Assembly: GCA_036244855.1 (NCBI GenBank) | Contig: BQKZ01000246.1 | Location: 88,719 to 152,718, forward strand | DNA length: 64,000 nucleotides | Direction: 5' to 3' | Origin: Temnopleurus reevesii | Taxonomy: Eukaryota; Echinodermata; Echinoidea; Temnopleuroida; Temnopleuridae | In this document: positions 37,407-49,397 of the stretch, one piece after another | Position numbering within the stretch: position 1 is the stretch's first letter | How the letters are laid out: each line of letters begins with the position of its first letter | The notes under the pieces: model-generated | The model's input: only the letters and a program-made list of their open reading frames with translations | The model's database searches: none | Told to the model about the DNA's origin: nothing | Translations under genes and position numbers: made by a program

Positions 37407-37559
37407 CAGGGCCCCGTAACATAAAGGTTTGCGATTAATCGCTAATCTGATAGCGATTGATATCAATCGCAAGTCTATGTCAAATCATGTACTAAAGTTT
37501 GCAATTGATCGCAAAATCAAATAGCGATTAATCGCAAACCTTTATGTTACGGGGCCCTG
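37407..37559. mobile_element. Family B fold-back MITE-like element, intact copy
   Basis: The terminal inverted repeats begin CAGGGCCCCGTAACATAAAG and end in CTTTATGTTACGGGGCCCTG. They extend inward through TTTGCGATTAATCGCTA for about 37 bp with almost no mismatch. The centre carries the small palindrome GATTGATATCAATC followed by GCAAGTCTATG. A related, diverged copy lies at 54037-54168. Confidence 0.85.
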
Positions 37560-38036
37560 AATGAAGTTCATGTTGTCACATCAAAATACACTACAAAACC
37601 GTGGGTGTGTCAAACCATGGAATTACTAAATATGTGGACTGTCGACGATCATATATTCCTTTGAAATAAGAGGTCCGCCGACAGATTTGAGAAGATAATA
37701 TCGGCTTTCATGTTGAGCAACATTACGTAATTCTACAGTTTATGTGTAGCGTAAAATGTTGCTTGATTTGGAGTAACAAATTTATTATAAAAATTATCTG
37801 GAAAAAAAAACAGAAAAAAAAAACATCGCGTGTACTTTTTAAATCTGATCATTCTTCTCCTCGTTTGATGATTATAGATTGTACAGTTTCATGTTGATCA
37901 TGAAATGTTAGGTTTGATTTGGGAATGGGTATAAAATAAGCAGAAATATGATCATTATATCATAATGAATTAACAATTCATAGTGAAATGTGTTTAAATT
38001 CATGCTTGCAATTTGCGATTAGTATTCCATGGTCTG

Positions 38037-38594
38037 TTATGCTTGTGAAAACCAATGTTTCGTGTATGGATGAATCTCAAACTGACCTCCAGATATTACT
38101 AGAAGGTCACTTTTAAAGACATTGTCACACACTGAGAGATTGTAACTTTAAAAAAAATCATATCAAGGTCTCTGATATACGTTATTACATTCAGATTGAT
38201 ACAAAATTCAAATAGATGATGCAAGAAAAATATACAGGCACTATCAATATATCTATGAAAATTGAATGTCGGTTTGTTACTGTACAGTGTGTCTATATAG
38301 GTGATATTTTTAATTAACTCTTTTAAAGTAGTAAAAGTTGTTTTAAATATGTTCATAGCTTAGTTTATGAACACCACCAACCATTTAGGTAGCAGTTTGA
38401 ATCTGGCAGTTTAGAATTTCTTGAACGATAACAATGTTGAACGCTGTCTTTAATGAATGGAAAGTCATCGTGAAGTGCCTATCAGCCTAATCAGCAATTA
38501 TTGTTTTCTTGGAATATTATGCTTGTGAAAACCACTTCATGTATAATTGAATCTCAAACTGACCTCCAGACATTAATAGAAGGTCGCTTGTAAC
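38037..38594. repeat. Pair of diverged 80-bp direct repeats about 480 bp apart
   Basis: TTATGCTTGTGAAAACCA, then TGAATCTCAAACTGACCTCC, then TAGAAGGTC.CTT are found at 38037-38116 and again at 38517-38594. The sequence between them does not obviously repeat. Confidence 0.75.
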
Positions 38595-38640
38595 ATTATT
38601 AAGATGAAATAAAACAAAAAATAACAATTACAGAACATAA

Positions 38641-39300
38641 TACACTAAAAAATTCACATTTGCTCTCAAAAACATACAACCATACAATAAAAATCAAACA
38701 TGAATGCAGAGTTTTAATGACAGTAGATCATAGGCTTCGAACCTCGCATAGTCAACAAAATAAATGATGAAGCCATTTTAAATTATTAATTTCATACATT
38801 AGATGTCATCTCTATAATATGACTGAAATGAATGAGTCGTCTAATGAGAAATTTTCAAATTTTCCAAATAAAAAAAAATATGTATAAGGCCATCATTATC
38901 ATTTCTTTAAAAAATGAAAATAGCTAATAATTACCATGGATATCAATTGTTTTCTGAGTTACCAAAGAAAAACTAAAGACACTAAATTCCCTCAAAAACA
39001 TACATTTGCTCCCAAACGCATCTAACCATGCTAAAAAATAAAACATTTATGCAAATTACTAATATCAATAGATTTGGCTTCGAACCTCGGATATGGTATT
39101 CAGCAAAAATAAATGACGGAACAATTCTGTATCAAAAATTAATTTCGTACGTTAGATGCCATCCCAATAAAATGATTAAAATGAATAATACGTGAGAGTT
39201 TTTTTTTTTTCAAGAATGTGTATATGGACATCATTTTTCTTGTTAATTACCATGTATATCAGTTGTCTCTTAGTTGCAAACTGAAGACTATGACACTGTA
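38641..39300. repeat. Diverged tandem duplication, about 340-bp unit, two copies
   Basis: Shared landmarks in order are ACATTTGCTC, CAACCAT/TAACCAT, GGCTTCGAACCTCG, ATAAATGA, TTAATTTC.TAC.TTAGATG, AATGA.TAA and ATTACCATG.ATATCA.TTG. They occur at 38641-38985 and again at 38986-39300. Confidence 0.72.
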
Positions 39301-39590
39301 CATAATCGACACAGACTGTAATTAGGTGGGTATTTTCATAAAACAATCACCTTGGCCCAGTTGCATCAAAGCTTTTTCCCAGAAAATAAAAGAACCCTCG
39401 TTTTTACCATGGTTTCTCCGGTACTCCATGCGCTGAAGTTTAAGGCACAAATCGTTTTTTTGCCAGATGTTTTTTTTAGGGGGGGATGTTTTACACAAAG
39501 GAGCCAAAGATGTCTTTATAGTGTCATTTTCGTCGAATTCTTTTATATATTTGTGTGTCTGTGTAATTTGCTAACAGCTCGTTTATCTTT

Positions 39591-39705
39591 TTCTCTCTCT
39601 CTCTCTCCCTCCTCCGTCCCTCCCTTCTCACCCCATACAGGCTCCTCTGTCTCTCTCTCGCTATCTCCCTCTGTTTCTTCTTCCCTCTCTCTTTCAGATG
39701 TATTT
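39591..39705. repeat. Polypyrimidine (CT) tract
   Basis: The run is CT-rich with few purines. It is the complement in composition of the polypurine tract at 39862-40198. Confidence 0.85.
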
Positions 39706-39861
39706 TTCCGAATGCACAAGTGGTAAAGGTCCCTGAATATTAAACGGAGCAATAACAACAAAGCAATTTTTCCAGCAGTCTGTCAAAAAAGACTATCCGT
39801 CATAGATGCATTTTAAAAGCGAATTCATTGCAAGAAAATGCCCGGCGGCGCCATAAGCGAG

Positions 39862-40198
39862 GGAAAAGCAGAGAGAGTGGGGGAAAGAGAGAGAGAGAGG
39901 GGGGGTGGAGAAAGAGAGAGATGGGGAGTTGGGAAAGAGAGAGAGTAGGGGAAAGGAAAGAGAGAGCGGGGAAAGGAGATTTGGAGAAAGAGACAGAGAG
40001 AATGGGGGAAAGAGAGAGTGTGGGAAGAGAGAGAGGGTGGGGAAGCAAAGAGAGAGTGGGGGAAGGAGAGAGAGTGGGAGAAAGAGAGAGAGAGAGAGAG
40101 AGAGTCGGAGAGACACAGAGAGAGTCTGGGAATAGCAAAGGGAATGGGGGGGGGGGGGTGAGCAGGAAAAAGGGAGAGATGGGATGAGAGAGAGAGAA
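39862..40198. repeat. Polypurine (GA) tract, about 340 bases
   Basis: The run is almost all G and A, with irregular GGGAAAGAGAGAG units. Long Ser/Leu/Pro-rich and Arg/Glu-rich frames on either strand are composition artefacts. Confidence 0.9.
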
Positions 40199-42439
40199 TC
40201 AGGCAAGTGCATGGCGGGCGATTGCCTGCTCTAGATATTGGGCCAGCCAAAGTCATTGACACCGGTCGGGATGGAATATTGTCCTGTTTATGTATGATCT
40301 CACTAATTCGGCTAGATTGCGTACGGATAAATAGACCCGGTCTCGTCTCCCCCCAGCCTGCCGAATGGAATGGCGGGTTTACAAATGGCGGATGGATGGT
40401 GAAAATATTCGCTCCACAAACACACATCGGACCTGTGACTAACGCGGGTAGACCTAGATATCGCGGTGTCGATGAATGTAAAGGGAAGCGCTGTCTGGAG
40501 AGCACGCTGGTGATTCACATCTTATTTGAATACGAGAAAAAAAAATAAGACTAAAAACACATTTGTGTCATAAACGAACAAGAAGATTGATTTCATTTCA
40601 TGTTAATGCAGGTATCGCAAAAACATTCAGTCTGATTGATTAAAAAACGCAATCATGTTGATCAGAAGGTCAGACACACTGAGTCATATCATAAATAAAA
40701 TGTCAGACATAATCAACATGTATTTTCGTCTGTGATAATTACGCAAACAATGACAGATCAACAGTCAAAAATGTAATAATATTTGATCAATATGAGCCCA
40801 AAATAATAAAGTAATTATGGGCTACGCAGAGAGGGGTGGCTAAAAATATACTTTGTTTTTGTATTTTGTTTAAAAAAATTCAGACATATTTTTTTCCATT
40901 GTTACATCGAATAAGTTAAAAAAATTTGATCGATGACCAACTGATGCAATGCGCTTCAAAAGTAAAATGTTCAGATAAGCTCGCTATGAATCAGTGCTCA
41001 TACCACGGACAAATGCTAAAATAAAACGTATCGCATGGAATCCACACATTTAGTTCGATACGGAGCCGTCAATATAGCACCAGACGAGCACTTTTAAGAA
41101 CTGCATTAAAAAATGCAATTTTCTTCAACTTATTCACTCTAGAAACTCAAATTTTGAATTCGCATCTGCAAAAAAAAAGCATTACCAAGAGGGTCCAAAG
41201 TTATTCCATTAACTAAAAGGTTGAAGATTTCAGTGAAAATTATTCAAAATTAAATGTTTTAACACATATATGTGTGGGCCGCTGTATAGATTCCATACAG
41301 GATGCTTAACACAACCCCATACCTTTGATTAGATATGATCACAATTACTCCTGATATTACATAATTTAAAAAATACATAGCCTCGTAAATTTAAGATCAC
41401 ATAATTTTCACAAAATTTTACATTTTATGAAGAAAGTTTAAGAATGATATAGTGCATTTTCCTATATATCCTTCTATTTTTATCTCTATCATTATTTTAT
41501 AATTTTTTCTACATTATAAGACTCCTAAACAACGAAAAACAGATTGATTTCTATTTCCAGGTCATGTAATTTTCCGAGATATTTTCTGCAGACTATGTTT
41601 ACATCTTATGAAGAAAGCTTGACAAATAAAATGATTTTCTGCTTTTCTTAACAGAAGCAACATAATTGGTAAATCTAGAATATTTGTTAATAATCAGATC
41701 CATTAAACAAAAGCGTATTTCATTTTCCTTTTCCGTTTGATTGTTTATCTCTCGCTAATTCGATTAAGGGAGGCCCACAGAAATGAAATAAAAAAAATTC
41801 TACTCGTTTTCAAATAAAGAAATATAAAATCCGGAAAAAAAATTCAGTGAAGACCTTTTTCTTCTTCATCATCTTGTGCGGGGTGCGTTGGAAGCAATCA
41901 TTTCTAACTTTTGTCATTTTTTTCTCCAATTAGATATGTACAAAGCAGGATTATCTGTACAGCTGTTAATCGTGGTCTTTTCTTAATTCTGCGTATACCA
42001 GACGCTATGTCTACATCTACTGACGCAAGCTCGCCAAAAAAACGGAAGCATCATTGCAAATCTGTCACTCTGTTTAAAACTGCTTTTATCTGGCAATGAA
42101 ACTAACTACTAAAAGCGTACCGGACAGAAAAACAAGAACAACACCGAAGGCCTATATATTTACTAGTCTCCGAAACACTGTACGCACGAATCCAGAGGCT
42201 GTTTCACGACGCTTCGGATAAGGTTGCACGCTGGTGACGTAGTCCGATCCTGTCTCCGCATCCCCGTTCGCTTTCTTGACTCCTCTCTTTATTTTGACAT
42301 CCTTTCAGCTCGGATCTGTGCCACGGTGGTAACCAGAGAAAGCATGGCCCCGATTTACTGGCATTGAGACAGGGGTTGGAGAGAGGAAAATTAGGCCGCC
42401 GAGAGCAGCGCTCGAAAAATATAGGATGATGAGAGTGTT
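40199..42439. other. Intergenic DNA with two GC-richer patches
   Basis: Positions 40200-40510 and 42190-42420 are GC-richer, unique-looking and free of simple repeats, while 40550-42180 is AT-rich. No protein domain or RNA is recognised. The two patches are candidates for conserved non-coding DNA. Confidence 0.5.
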
Positions 42440-42776
42440 GGAGAGGAGATGGAGAGCGTGTGTGTGTGGGTGATGGTGGGAGAAGGAATTGGGAGGAGAG
42501 AATGAATGTGGAAAGGGGATAAAGGGAATTAAATGCGGAAATAGATATCTTGGAGAGAAAAGGGGCAGAAGAATAGCAAAGAAATGCGTTACATGCGTGT
42601 GTGCGTATGGGGTGTGTGCCTGTACATTTGTGTGCGTGTGTGTGTATGTGAAAAAGATAGTGATTGAACGTATATGTTGGGTTGTGGGACGTGGGTGTGC
42701 ACGTGTGTGCGTGCATGTCTGCGAGAGAGATCTGATAAAGATATTAAATTAAAGGGTGTGTATGTTTATATGTGTA

Positions 42777-42816
<40 letters not shown>

Positions 42817-43059
42817 GGGGATGTGGATGGGTGTTAGGTTAGAGTGTGTGGATTGTATTATTTTGTTCGCTCATGTTTGAAAGTGCGTATTAATGAGAGA
42901 GATGGTGATGATGATGAGATATATTTAAGGCATGTGCGTGTATGTGTGTGTGTTGAGTTTTGTTTGGGTGTATGTATTTATGTCACTTGCTGGGCGAAAA
43001 AAGGTAGTCTATAGAAACAAACATAAATTTGACGAACACTACTTCCACCTGCGCGCACG

Positions 43060-43091
<32 letters not shown>

Positions 43092-43105
43092 CACACATAC
43101 ATTTA
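42440..43105. repeat. GT, GA and AC low-complexity field
   Basis: GT-rich runs dominate from about 42455 to 42960. A (GT)n/(GA)n junction lies at 42770-42820 and (AC)n at 43062-43096. Frames across it are rich in Cys/Val or His/Thr because of the repeat. Confidence 0.85.
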
Positions 43106-43346
43106 TGCATAGACAGTTCAAGAATGAGAGAAATAGAGAAGGAAGAAAGGGAGAGGAGAGTGAGTGAAATTTGCGAGAAATATATGCATCAGAAATTGAG
43201 ATGGCTTTTTGGCAGGCGGCGGTGATGGACAGGTGTAATGCTCTGACGACTTTGAAGTGATCTGGGGCGATTGGTGAAAACATAATAAATCATTTTTGAG
43301 TGCCAACAAAGAAGGAAGAGTTGTAGTTGTAGCTGAAATGACTCTT

Positions 43347-43450
43347 TCTCTGTCCTCTCTCTCTCTCTCTCTCTCTCCCTCCGTCCCTCTCTCTCCCCCT
43401 CTCTCTTTTCCCCTCATCCCTCCCTCTTTCTCTCCCATCTTCATTCAACT
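43347..43450. repeat. CT-rich microsatellite
   Basis: CT dinucleotides grade into CCTCTC and TCTTTC variants over about 100 bases. Confidence 0.85.
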
Positions 43451-43662
43451 CTCTATTCTTAGTATTCCATTTTACGACGTCCTTTGTTCTGATGTTTCTC
43501 CCATTTCAACCAAATGTATATTTTCTTATCACTTGTATTTCAATCGTTGCCTGCAAAATGCCACCGATAGCTGTTAGATAAAATAAAAAACATCTATGAA
43601 CATGTTCAAGACAGATCGGGGTGCACTCTTTCGCCGCCCCTTCCCCGATCCTCATATACAGT

Positions 43663-43715
43663 GTTTTGTTTGTTTGTTTGTTTGTTTGTTTGTTTTGTTT
43701 TGTTTTGTTTTTCTT
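43663..43715. repeat. (GTTT)n microsatellite
   Basis: About eight TTTG units are followed by TTTTG units. Confidence 0.92.
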
Positions 43716-44100
43716 TTTAAAACGCATGCAGCAAATGCGACCTGGACAAAAGGGGAGACAGAATTTACGAAGTTGCCCAGTAAAAACAAAATGAAGATAA
43801 CTTGAAAAAAAAACCTTGTTTCACACACTTTTCGCACTATTCAACTCTGAGAAGGAAATTTCCTATTATAAATCAGTAGCGACTGAAAGAAAGGCTATGC
43901 GATGAGTATGCAATGCGAGTGTATGCATCAAAGCCTTGGAGAAGGAAACCGGAGACGGGGCCAGGACCGAGGCAATGAACTTGACAAATGGGTCAGGTCA
44001 CGGGCAATGGCCCAGTTTTTAGGGGGCAGATGCCAAAAATAGCCTCTTTCCAGACTGGTTAATTCATTTTGAGGGGTATGGGTGGTTAGGTATTGATTAT

Positions 44101-44180
44101 TAAATGCAAAGCGCCTTGAGCACTCAGCAGAGTGGTTATGTGCGCCATATAAATTCCATCTATTATTATTTTATTTATTT
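44101..44180 (+). mobile_element. SINE 3' tail fragment
   Basis: AAATGCAAAGCGCCTTGAGC followed by GTGCGCCATATAAATTC and an ATT-rich run matches the 3' end of the SINE at 30101-30416 in reverse orientation. The tRNA-like head is absent, so this is a 5'-truncated copy. Confidence 0.7.
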
Positions 44181-44340
44181 ATTAATTCATTTATTACGTT
44201 TTATTTTAACAGGGTAGCCCCATCAGTAATCGCAGTACTGTTCTTCCTGGGGGACCTGTATAATACGAAATACATTATGTACACATTAACAAACACACAT
44301 TACATGAAATAAACTTACATTCTAATACAAAACATAAACA

Positions 44341-44400
44341 TATTATCATCATCATTATTATTAATATAAGTAGTAATAGTAGTAGAAGAAGTAGTAGTAA

Positions 44401-44449
<49 letters not shown>

Positions 44450-44545
44450 AATAGTAGTATCATTCTTATCATTATGATTATTATTATCATTATTAGTAGT
44501 AGTATTATCATTATTACTAGTATTATTAGTATTATTATTATTAAC
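44341..44545. repeat. (AGT)n and ATT-rich trinucleotide microsatellite
   Basis: A core of about 16 uninterrupted AGT units lies near 44401-44442, flanked by degenerate AAT and ATT units. It follows a SINE tail at 44101-44180, where such trinucleotide runs often grow. Confidence 0.9.
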
Positions 44546-45608
44546 GCGGGTTTCTTTCTAAAGATTGTTTTGAAGACTAAGGTATATATTAAACACTTGG
44601 AAAATATATTAGAGACAAACTCATGAAAATTACCATCCACTGGCAAACAAAAAAACACAACTTAAATTGATGTAATGCAAAATAATAATAGAGCAGTATT
44701 GAAATAACATGAAACAAATGTAATCATATATAATAATGCAAGAAAAATGAAAACAATAATCAAATCTTCATTATTTACTGAAAAGGGATCAAATGTGGAG
44801 TTTGATTAGGGACGGGCGTTCCATGAAATATGTCGCCACGATTATCAGTCAGCGCTGACTGAATAAAATAAAACTCTTGATTTTGATTCTTTGAAAAATA
44901 CTTTCTTTGGCTGTCGCAACTGCTTGTCGCTGCAACAAAATTCATGAATCTCTCACTTTGAAACAAATGGGAGGGATGCAGAGTGGTTTTCAAGCATCTT
45001 AAAATAACATACTACGAATATCTATATTTATGTCTTTCCAATTTGCATGCTAACAAGCATCTACACATTTCTCTTTAACTTTTAAGTCTCCGTCATTGTT
45101 TTGCCATGGACGCTGAATATTGCTTTCGAAGTCGTACAAGAACCTTGAAGCTCTACTATTCTCGCTAACCAACATCTTCATGGAAGCCATACCGTATTCT
45201 CTTAGTAATTGCGAGTGACATTGGTATTTACGTTACTCTGTTTGAATATCCAGGTCAGTCGTCGCGGATCTTTTGCAAGTGATTGAGAAAGATAGTGTCA
45301 TCAACCACTATTAAAGAGTTGGGCAAACGTTTGCCCATTACTTGGAAAAATACTCTCAAGATACCAGATACAAGATATTTTAGTGGACCATGCAAAAATG
45401 CACAACATTTTGATTTCCGATGGCTGTAATTGGTGCATATTTATTATTGCAAACAAAAAAGAAATCTTGAACAGAGAAGAAAAGCTGGTGGTGGCTGCTC
45501 GCTGAGCAACGCCCTCTATAGTGTCCACACAACTTTTGGTCAAAATGATCTCCAAAGATGGCGCCAATCTTCCACAAAACCAACCAACCAATCAAAATAG
45601 TGTTCACC
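44546..45608. other. AT-rich intergenic DNA
   Basis: Nothing is recognised between the trinucleotide field and family A copy 6. Confidence 0.6.
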
Positions 45609-45870
45609 TAAAGGCCGACTCACACCTTTGCGTTTTCAGCCTGGGTCAGACCAGCGGGATTTTTTTTAAATTGAAAACGCTCCCTGAACGCAAAAAGACG
45701 CAGGTCCTGCGGTAGACTGACTCTCGGCGTAAGCTCCGTGGGCGCAAGTCGAACGTCAGTTCACCGTCTGATCAGCGTATGCTGTGCGTCAGGGAGCGTC
45801 TTTCATTGAAGGAAAAAAAAAACGCTAGGCCGACGCAGGCTAAAAATGCAAAGGTGTGAGTCGGCCTTTA
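45609..45870. mobile_element. Family A fold-back MITE-like element, copy 6 (best preserved)
   Basis: The ends are an almost perfect inverted repeat: TAAAGGCCGACTCACACC on the left and GGTGTGAGTCGGCCTTTA on the right, about 27 bp per arm. The flanking bases are consistent with a TA or TAA target site. The inner inverted pair CGCTCCCTGAACGC / GCGTCAGGGAGCG and the CGTCTGATCAGCGTATGC core are intact. This is the best template for a family consensus. Confidence 0.85.
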
Positions 45871-46887
45871 TGGAGGGGTTATTGCAAAATTCTACCATAA
45901 GATGAAGGGTATTGTTGCCTGAAGACAAAAAAAAATCCCGACATAGCGCCAATTCAACGGGCATCATATCGAAAAACGTGTTAATTCTATTGACATGATA
46001 TAAGAGCACGTTTCAATGGACTTGTTATACTCATTTTGTGTAACAGTACACTCTGGTTCCCGTCACTTCGTGAAAATACGGACGACATGTTGTCCAATAT
46101 CAGGTAAACTTTTTGCCCAACGTATTAGGAGTGAAGCCATAAAACTTTTTCAAGAGGACAGCATTTAGATTGATAGAAAGTTTGAAATTTTCCTTTCACC
46201 ATTATTTATACGGAGGTATTTCAATACACACACGCATTTATTACTCCCCTTTCGACGATGTGCTGGTTAGCCAAACCAAATAGGCCGGTTTATTGTAATA
46301 GATTCAAATTTATGCATGTTTTTGCCAACAAATGTCGTTTCGTGGTCTTCTTTAAACTGGTAAGTAATACTTAGTACCCGGAATTCAGTTTGCATACATT
46401 ACCCATGAACATGTCATGCAAGCCTAAGGCAGTCTTTCGTTTTGTTAAGAACAACATTTTGTGTATAAAGAATGTATATTTATTTATTCAAACATATTAA
46501 TTCAGGATAACAAGATCAGTTAAAAACTGTTTTACTTCATGGTCCTGAGATTAAAAACATGAATATAGAACACAGCAAGAACATTGGAATGTAGATAAAT
46601 TAAAAACATAAATACATAAGGAACTACAAAAATATTATATTGATTTGCATTTATTAGAAAGCTCATCAATGGGCCCTTTTGGTGCCCGAATTGTCCTTTG
46701 TGTTGCTTTTGAAGTCACGGTTTTCGACGGATGATCCCTATACACACAATTCTACCTTCTCATTTCACACGACCGTGATGCATCATATCCAAACTACGTT
46801 CATTTCCCATTAATTCGCCTGTTAGTGAAATCCATAAAGATTTTTACACTGTTTGAAAATAAATCACAAACATTTATGGATGAAATT

Positions 46888-46892
<5 letters not shown>
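45871..46892. other. AT-rich intergenic DNA
   Basis: Short random frames only; it ends in the poly(A) run before an N. Confidence 0.6.
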
Positions 46893-46922
<30 letters not shown>

Positions 46923-46923
46923 N
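46893..46923. other. Poly(A) run ending in an N
   Basis: Thirty A residues run into a single N. This may be a sequencing or assembly stop at a homopolymer. No retroposon body is recognised upstream. Confidence 0.85.
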
Positions 46924-47555
46924 TGAAATCAAAGTATGATATTCACTTTGGGTAAAAAAAAAAATCAATTCAGTTACGCAGAATGTACCATACTGTAGAG
47001 ACGACATGTTTTAGAATCATGTTTATCGAGGGAAGTAATCTCGAGATGATTTATTAATATTTTACTTCATAATCAGTAATAATTTAAATGCATCTTGTAT
47101 GTTACTGGCCCTAGGTCGTCTGTGGTCTATTGTAACTTGGGTATAATTTTGCAAAAAAAAATATGAGAGGTACGACCTGCGGGACGTAATTTGGCTATAT
47201 GTTTTGACGGTATGTTTTCCCGTGGTTCACATAGTTTGAACATACGAAAATAATGCCTGGCGAGTTTCACTATGATTATACTACTAGATTGTGATTATTA
47301 CAAAAGGAAAGAGAAAGTTGTTAATCAAACAGTACTACCATCAACCTCTTTGCTCAAAACCTATTTCTTTAAACAGTAAAATGCTCTTGTGGGTCGGTCA
47401 GTGGAGGTGCACACTATATCTACATTGATTTAATTGATCGACTCTGTTTTTGTTAATTTGTTGTTTTTTTTTTTATTTTTGATGTTACCTGTGTACTATT
47501 CCTCCTCTTTTTCTTCACTTAATTTACCGGTTAGTAATCTTTTAGTAATCAGAAT
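46924..47555. other. AT-rich intergenic DNA after an N
   Basis: No gene or repeat is recognised before the possible SINE tail at 47556. Confidence 0.6.
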
Positions 47556-47632
47556 ACTGCAGTGTGCGCTTAGAAACATCCGTATTAAGCGCCTAACAAA
47601 TGTTATGTATTATTATCATTATTATTATTAAT
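47556..47632 (+). mobile_element. Possible SINE 3' tail fragment
   Basis: The sequence CAGTGTGCGCTTAGAAAC, then TTAAGCGCCTAACAAATG, then an ATT-rich run has the same layout as the SINE tails (GCGC word, GCGCCTT word, ATT tail). The match is short and diverged. Confidence 0.45.
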
Positions 47633-47978
47633 ATGTCAATTGTCAAATTTATATTGTTGCTCCAAGCAAGTGATAAGAAATGAATTAGTTTTACCCATGC
47701 ATTTGTATTTTTATTCATCTTTTTTTAAATATTTTATTCATGCAGTATTTTAATGTTGCAACGTACGTAAATATTTATCGTTGAAAGTAATGATGTTTGT
47801 ATATATTATTGTGCGATTGCCATTTAATTTAGATACCTTTGTTTATGAAGGTTCTTTTTATATAATAGCAAACTTTGAATATCATTATACACAAGGAATG
47901 GAAATAATTGTTTCTTTTCGCCTATAGGCCTAACAGTTACAAAATAATGGCTACTTCTATTGTATTCATATAAAAAGC

Positions 47979-48018
<40 letters not shown>

Positions 48019-48034
48019 TTATATATATATATAC
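47979..48034. repeat. (AT)n microsatellite
   Basis: AT dinucleotides with two TTT interruptions. Confidence 0.92.
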
Positions 48035-49383
48035 CATAAAATTCCATCCTCCCGCTAAATTTAAATTGTGCTTAATTTCTCAGAAATCAATTGTCCTCCG
48101 AGAGTTGGGTATCAGGGCAGATGAAGTGTGCTCTACCTATAAAACATCCGAAAACCGCGAATACATCGAGTGCAAAAATAAAACTAAAAAATCATATTCA
48201 TCACTCATGGCGACCGCAGCTACGTCACAGATTACGTCATCATGGTCAAAATGTCATCAGAATTCCCAGACAATCATCATCATCATATTATTGAGAAGTT
48301 AATTTTTGCGCGGCATTTAACAACATATTTTTGGCAAGAATAAATTCCCTAGTATATGATTTGAGCCTTTCACATTTCATTCTCATTCTCTTGTCAGTTT
48401 AGTGACCTTATATAGAATTAAAAACTATGCAAATATTGACATTTCAATTGGTGAATCATTTTGCATTCGTTTTCTCTCCAATATTGACGCCGATTTTTTT
48501 TTACTAGCAGTTGCGCCTTTTCGATTTTTTTTGTACATATTTGTTGACACAATCGAAAAAGGTTTACCAAATATTTAATTGGAGTCAACTTAGAAAAAGA
48601 AAGGATATCCATTAATAAACAGTGCTTTTATATAAAGTGTCGCGTTTTGTTTAAATTTTTCTTCCTCACTGGCACAAATCTGTATTGTATGATTTCTGGG
48701 ATACTTACTTGACAATATTGCGACGAACTCTTATCAAAGTTTATAAACGAAAATGAAATCATTTAATTGTGATTAAAATTAAACAAAAGCTGTTGTATTT
48801 ACATTTCATAACAGTCATTGCAATATTAATAAAAAGAAATGTAATTATTCATGAATTCTGCTATAGATATATCGAAGTTTGTTCGAAGACATGAATTGAG
48901 AATAACGACCATGTAACTTGTGACGTCACAGAGTTCATTGTATCGAAAGGAAGTAGTTCTATAAACAGAGTTTGTTGTTTCATCGAAAGAGCTAAAATTA
49001 TGCTGTTTCCGCGTATAAGCCAAAACACCGATTGAATAAAACGACAAGTATAACAAGGCGCATTATTAATATTGCTTGACCTAGATTCTAGCCTCGCATT
49101 CAGGCGATTATTTTTTCCTTTTTTCTGGTAATGTATTGGTCCGATTACGGACGGACTGGGGAAGTTTTCCGCTGAAAGGTCAGTGCCAAATTCTGATGGT
49201 CATTCAACTTGATCACGTGGGCTTCGAAGACAGTCAAACATCAGCCAAAATTTCCTCCTCTCTCCCTAACCCGCTTATGAATTGTGATTAGCCCATGCAC
49301 TTTGCGTTCGACGGGGCATGGATAACAAGGCCTGTATTCATAGCCTAGTTATTCGCCTGCTCAACATCCTAATCTTTGCACCG
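48035..49383. other. Intergenic DNA with CRE-like sites
   Basis: It holds two TACGTCA words 12 bases apart at 48221 and 48233, and a full TGACGTCA palindrome at 48921-48928. No coding signal is seen. Confidence 0.55.
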
Positions 49384-49397
49384 CCCCCCCCCCCCCN
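49384..49397. other. Poly(C) run ending in an N
   Basis: About thirteen C residues (one G early on) end in an N at the join to the repeated 518-bp stretch. The true distance across this join is unknown, so the gap between the left repeats and the receptor promoter should not be trusted. Confidence 0.85.

Noticed and set aside
39825..40505. 226-residue Ser/Leu/Pro-rich frame on the minus strand
   Set aside because: It is translation of a polypurine microsatellite, and equally long frames occur on the other strand.
42204..42716. 170-residue His/Thr/Ser-rich minus-strand frame
   Set aside because: Its His/Thr-rich part is a translated GT/AC repeat; the rest has no domain.
43989..44001. GGGTCAGGTCACG, considered as an NR6-type direct repeat with no spacer
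   Set aside because: The two half-sites overlap by a base, so it does not fit the zero-spacer AGGTCA repeat.
44275..44658. 127-residue Leu/Ile-rich frame resembling a membrane segment
   Set aside because: It is translation of the AGT/AAT microsatellite on the minus strand.
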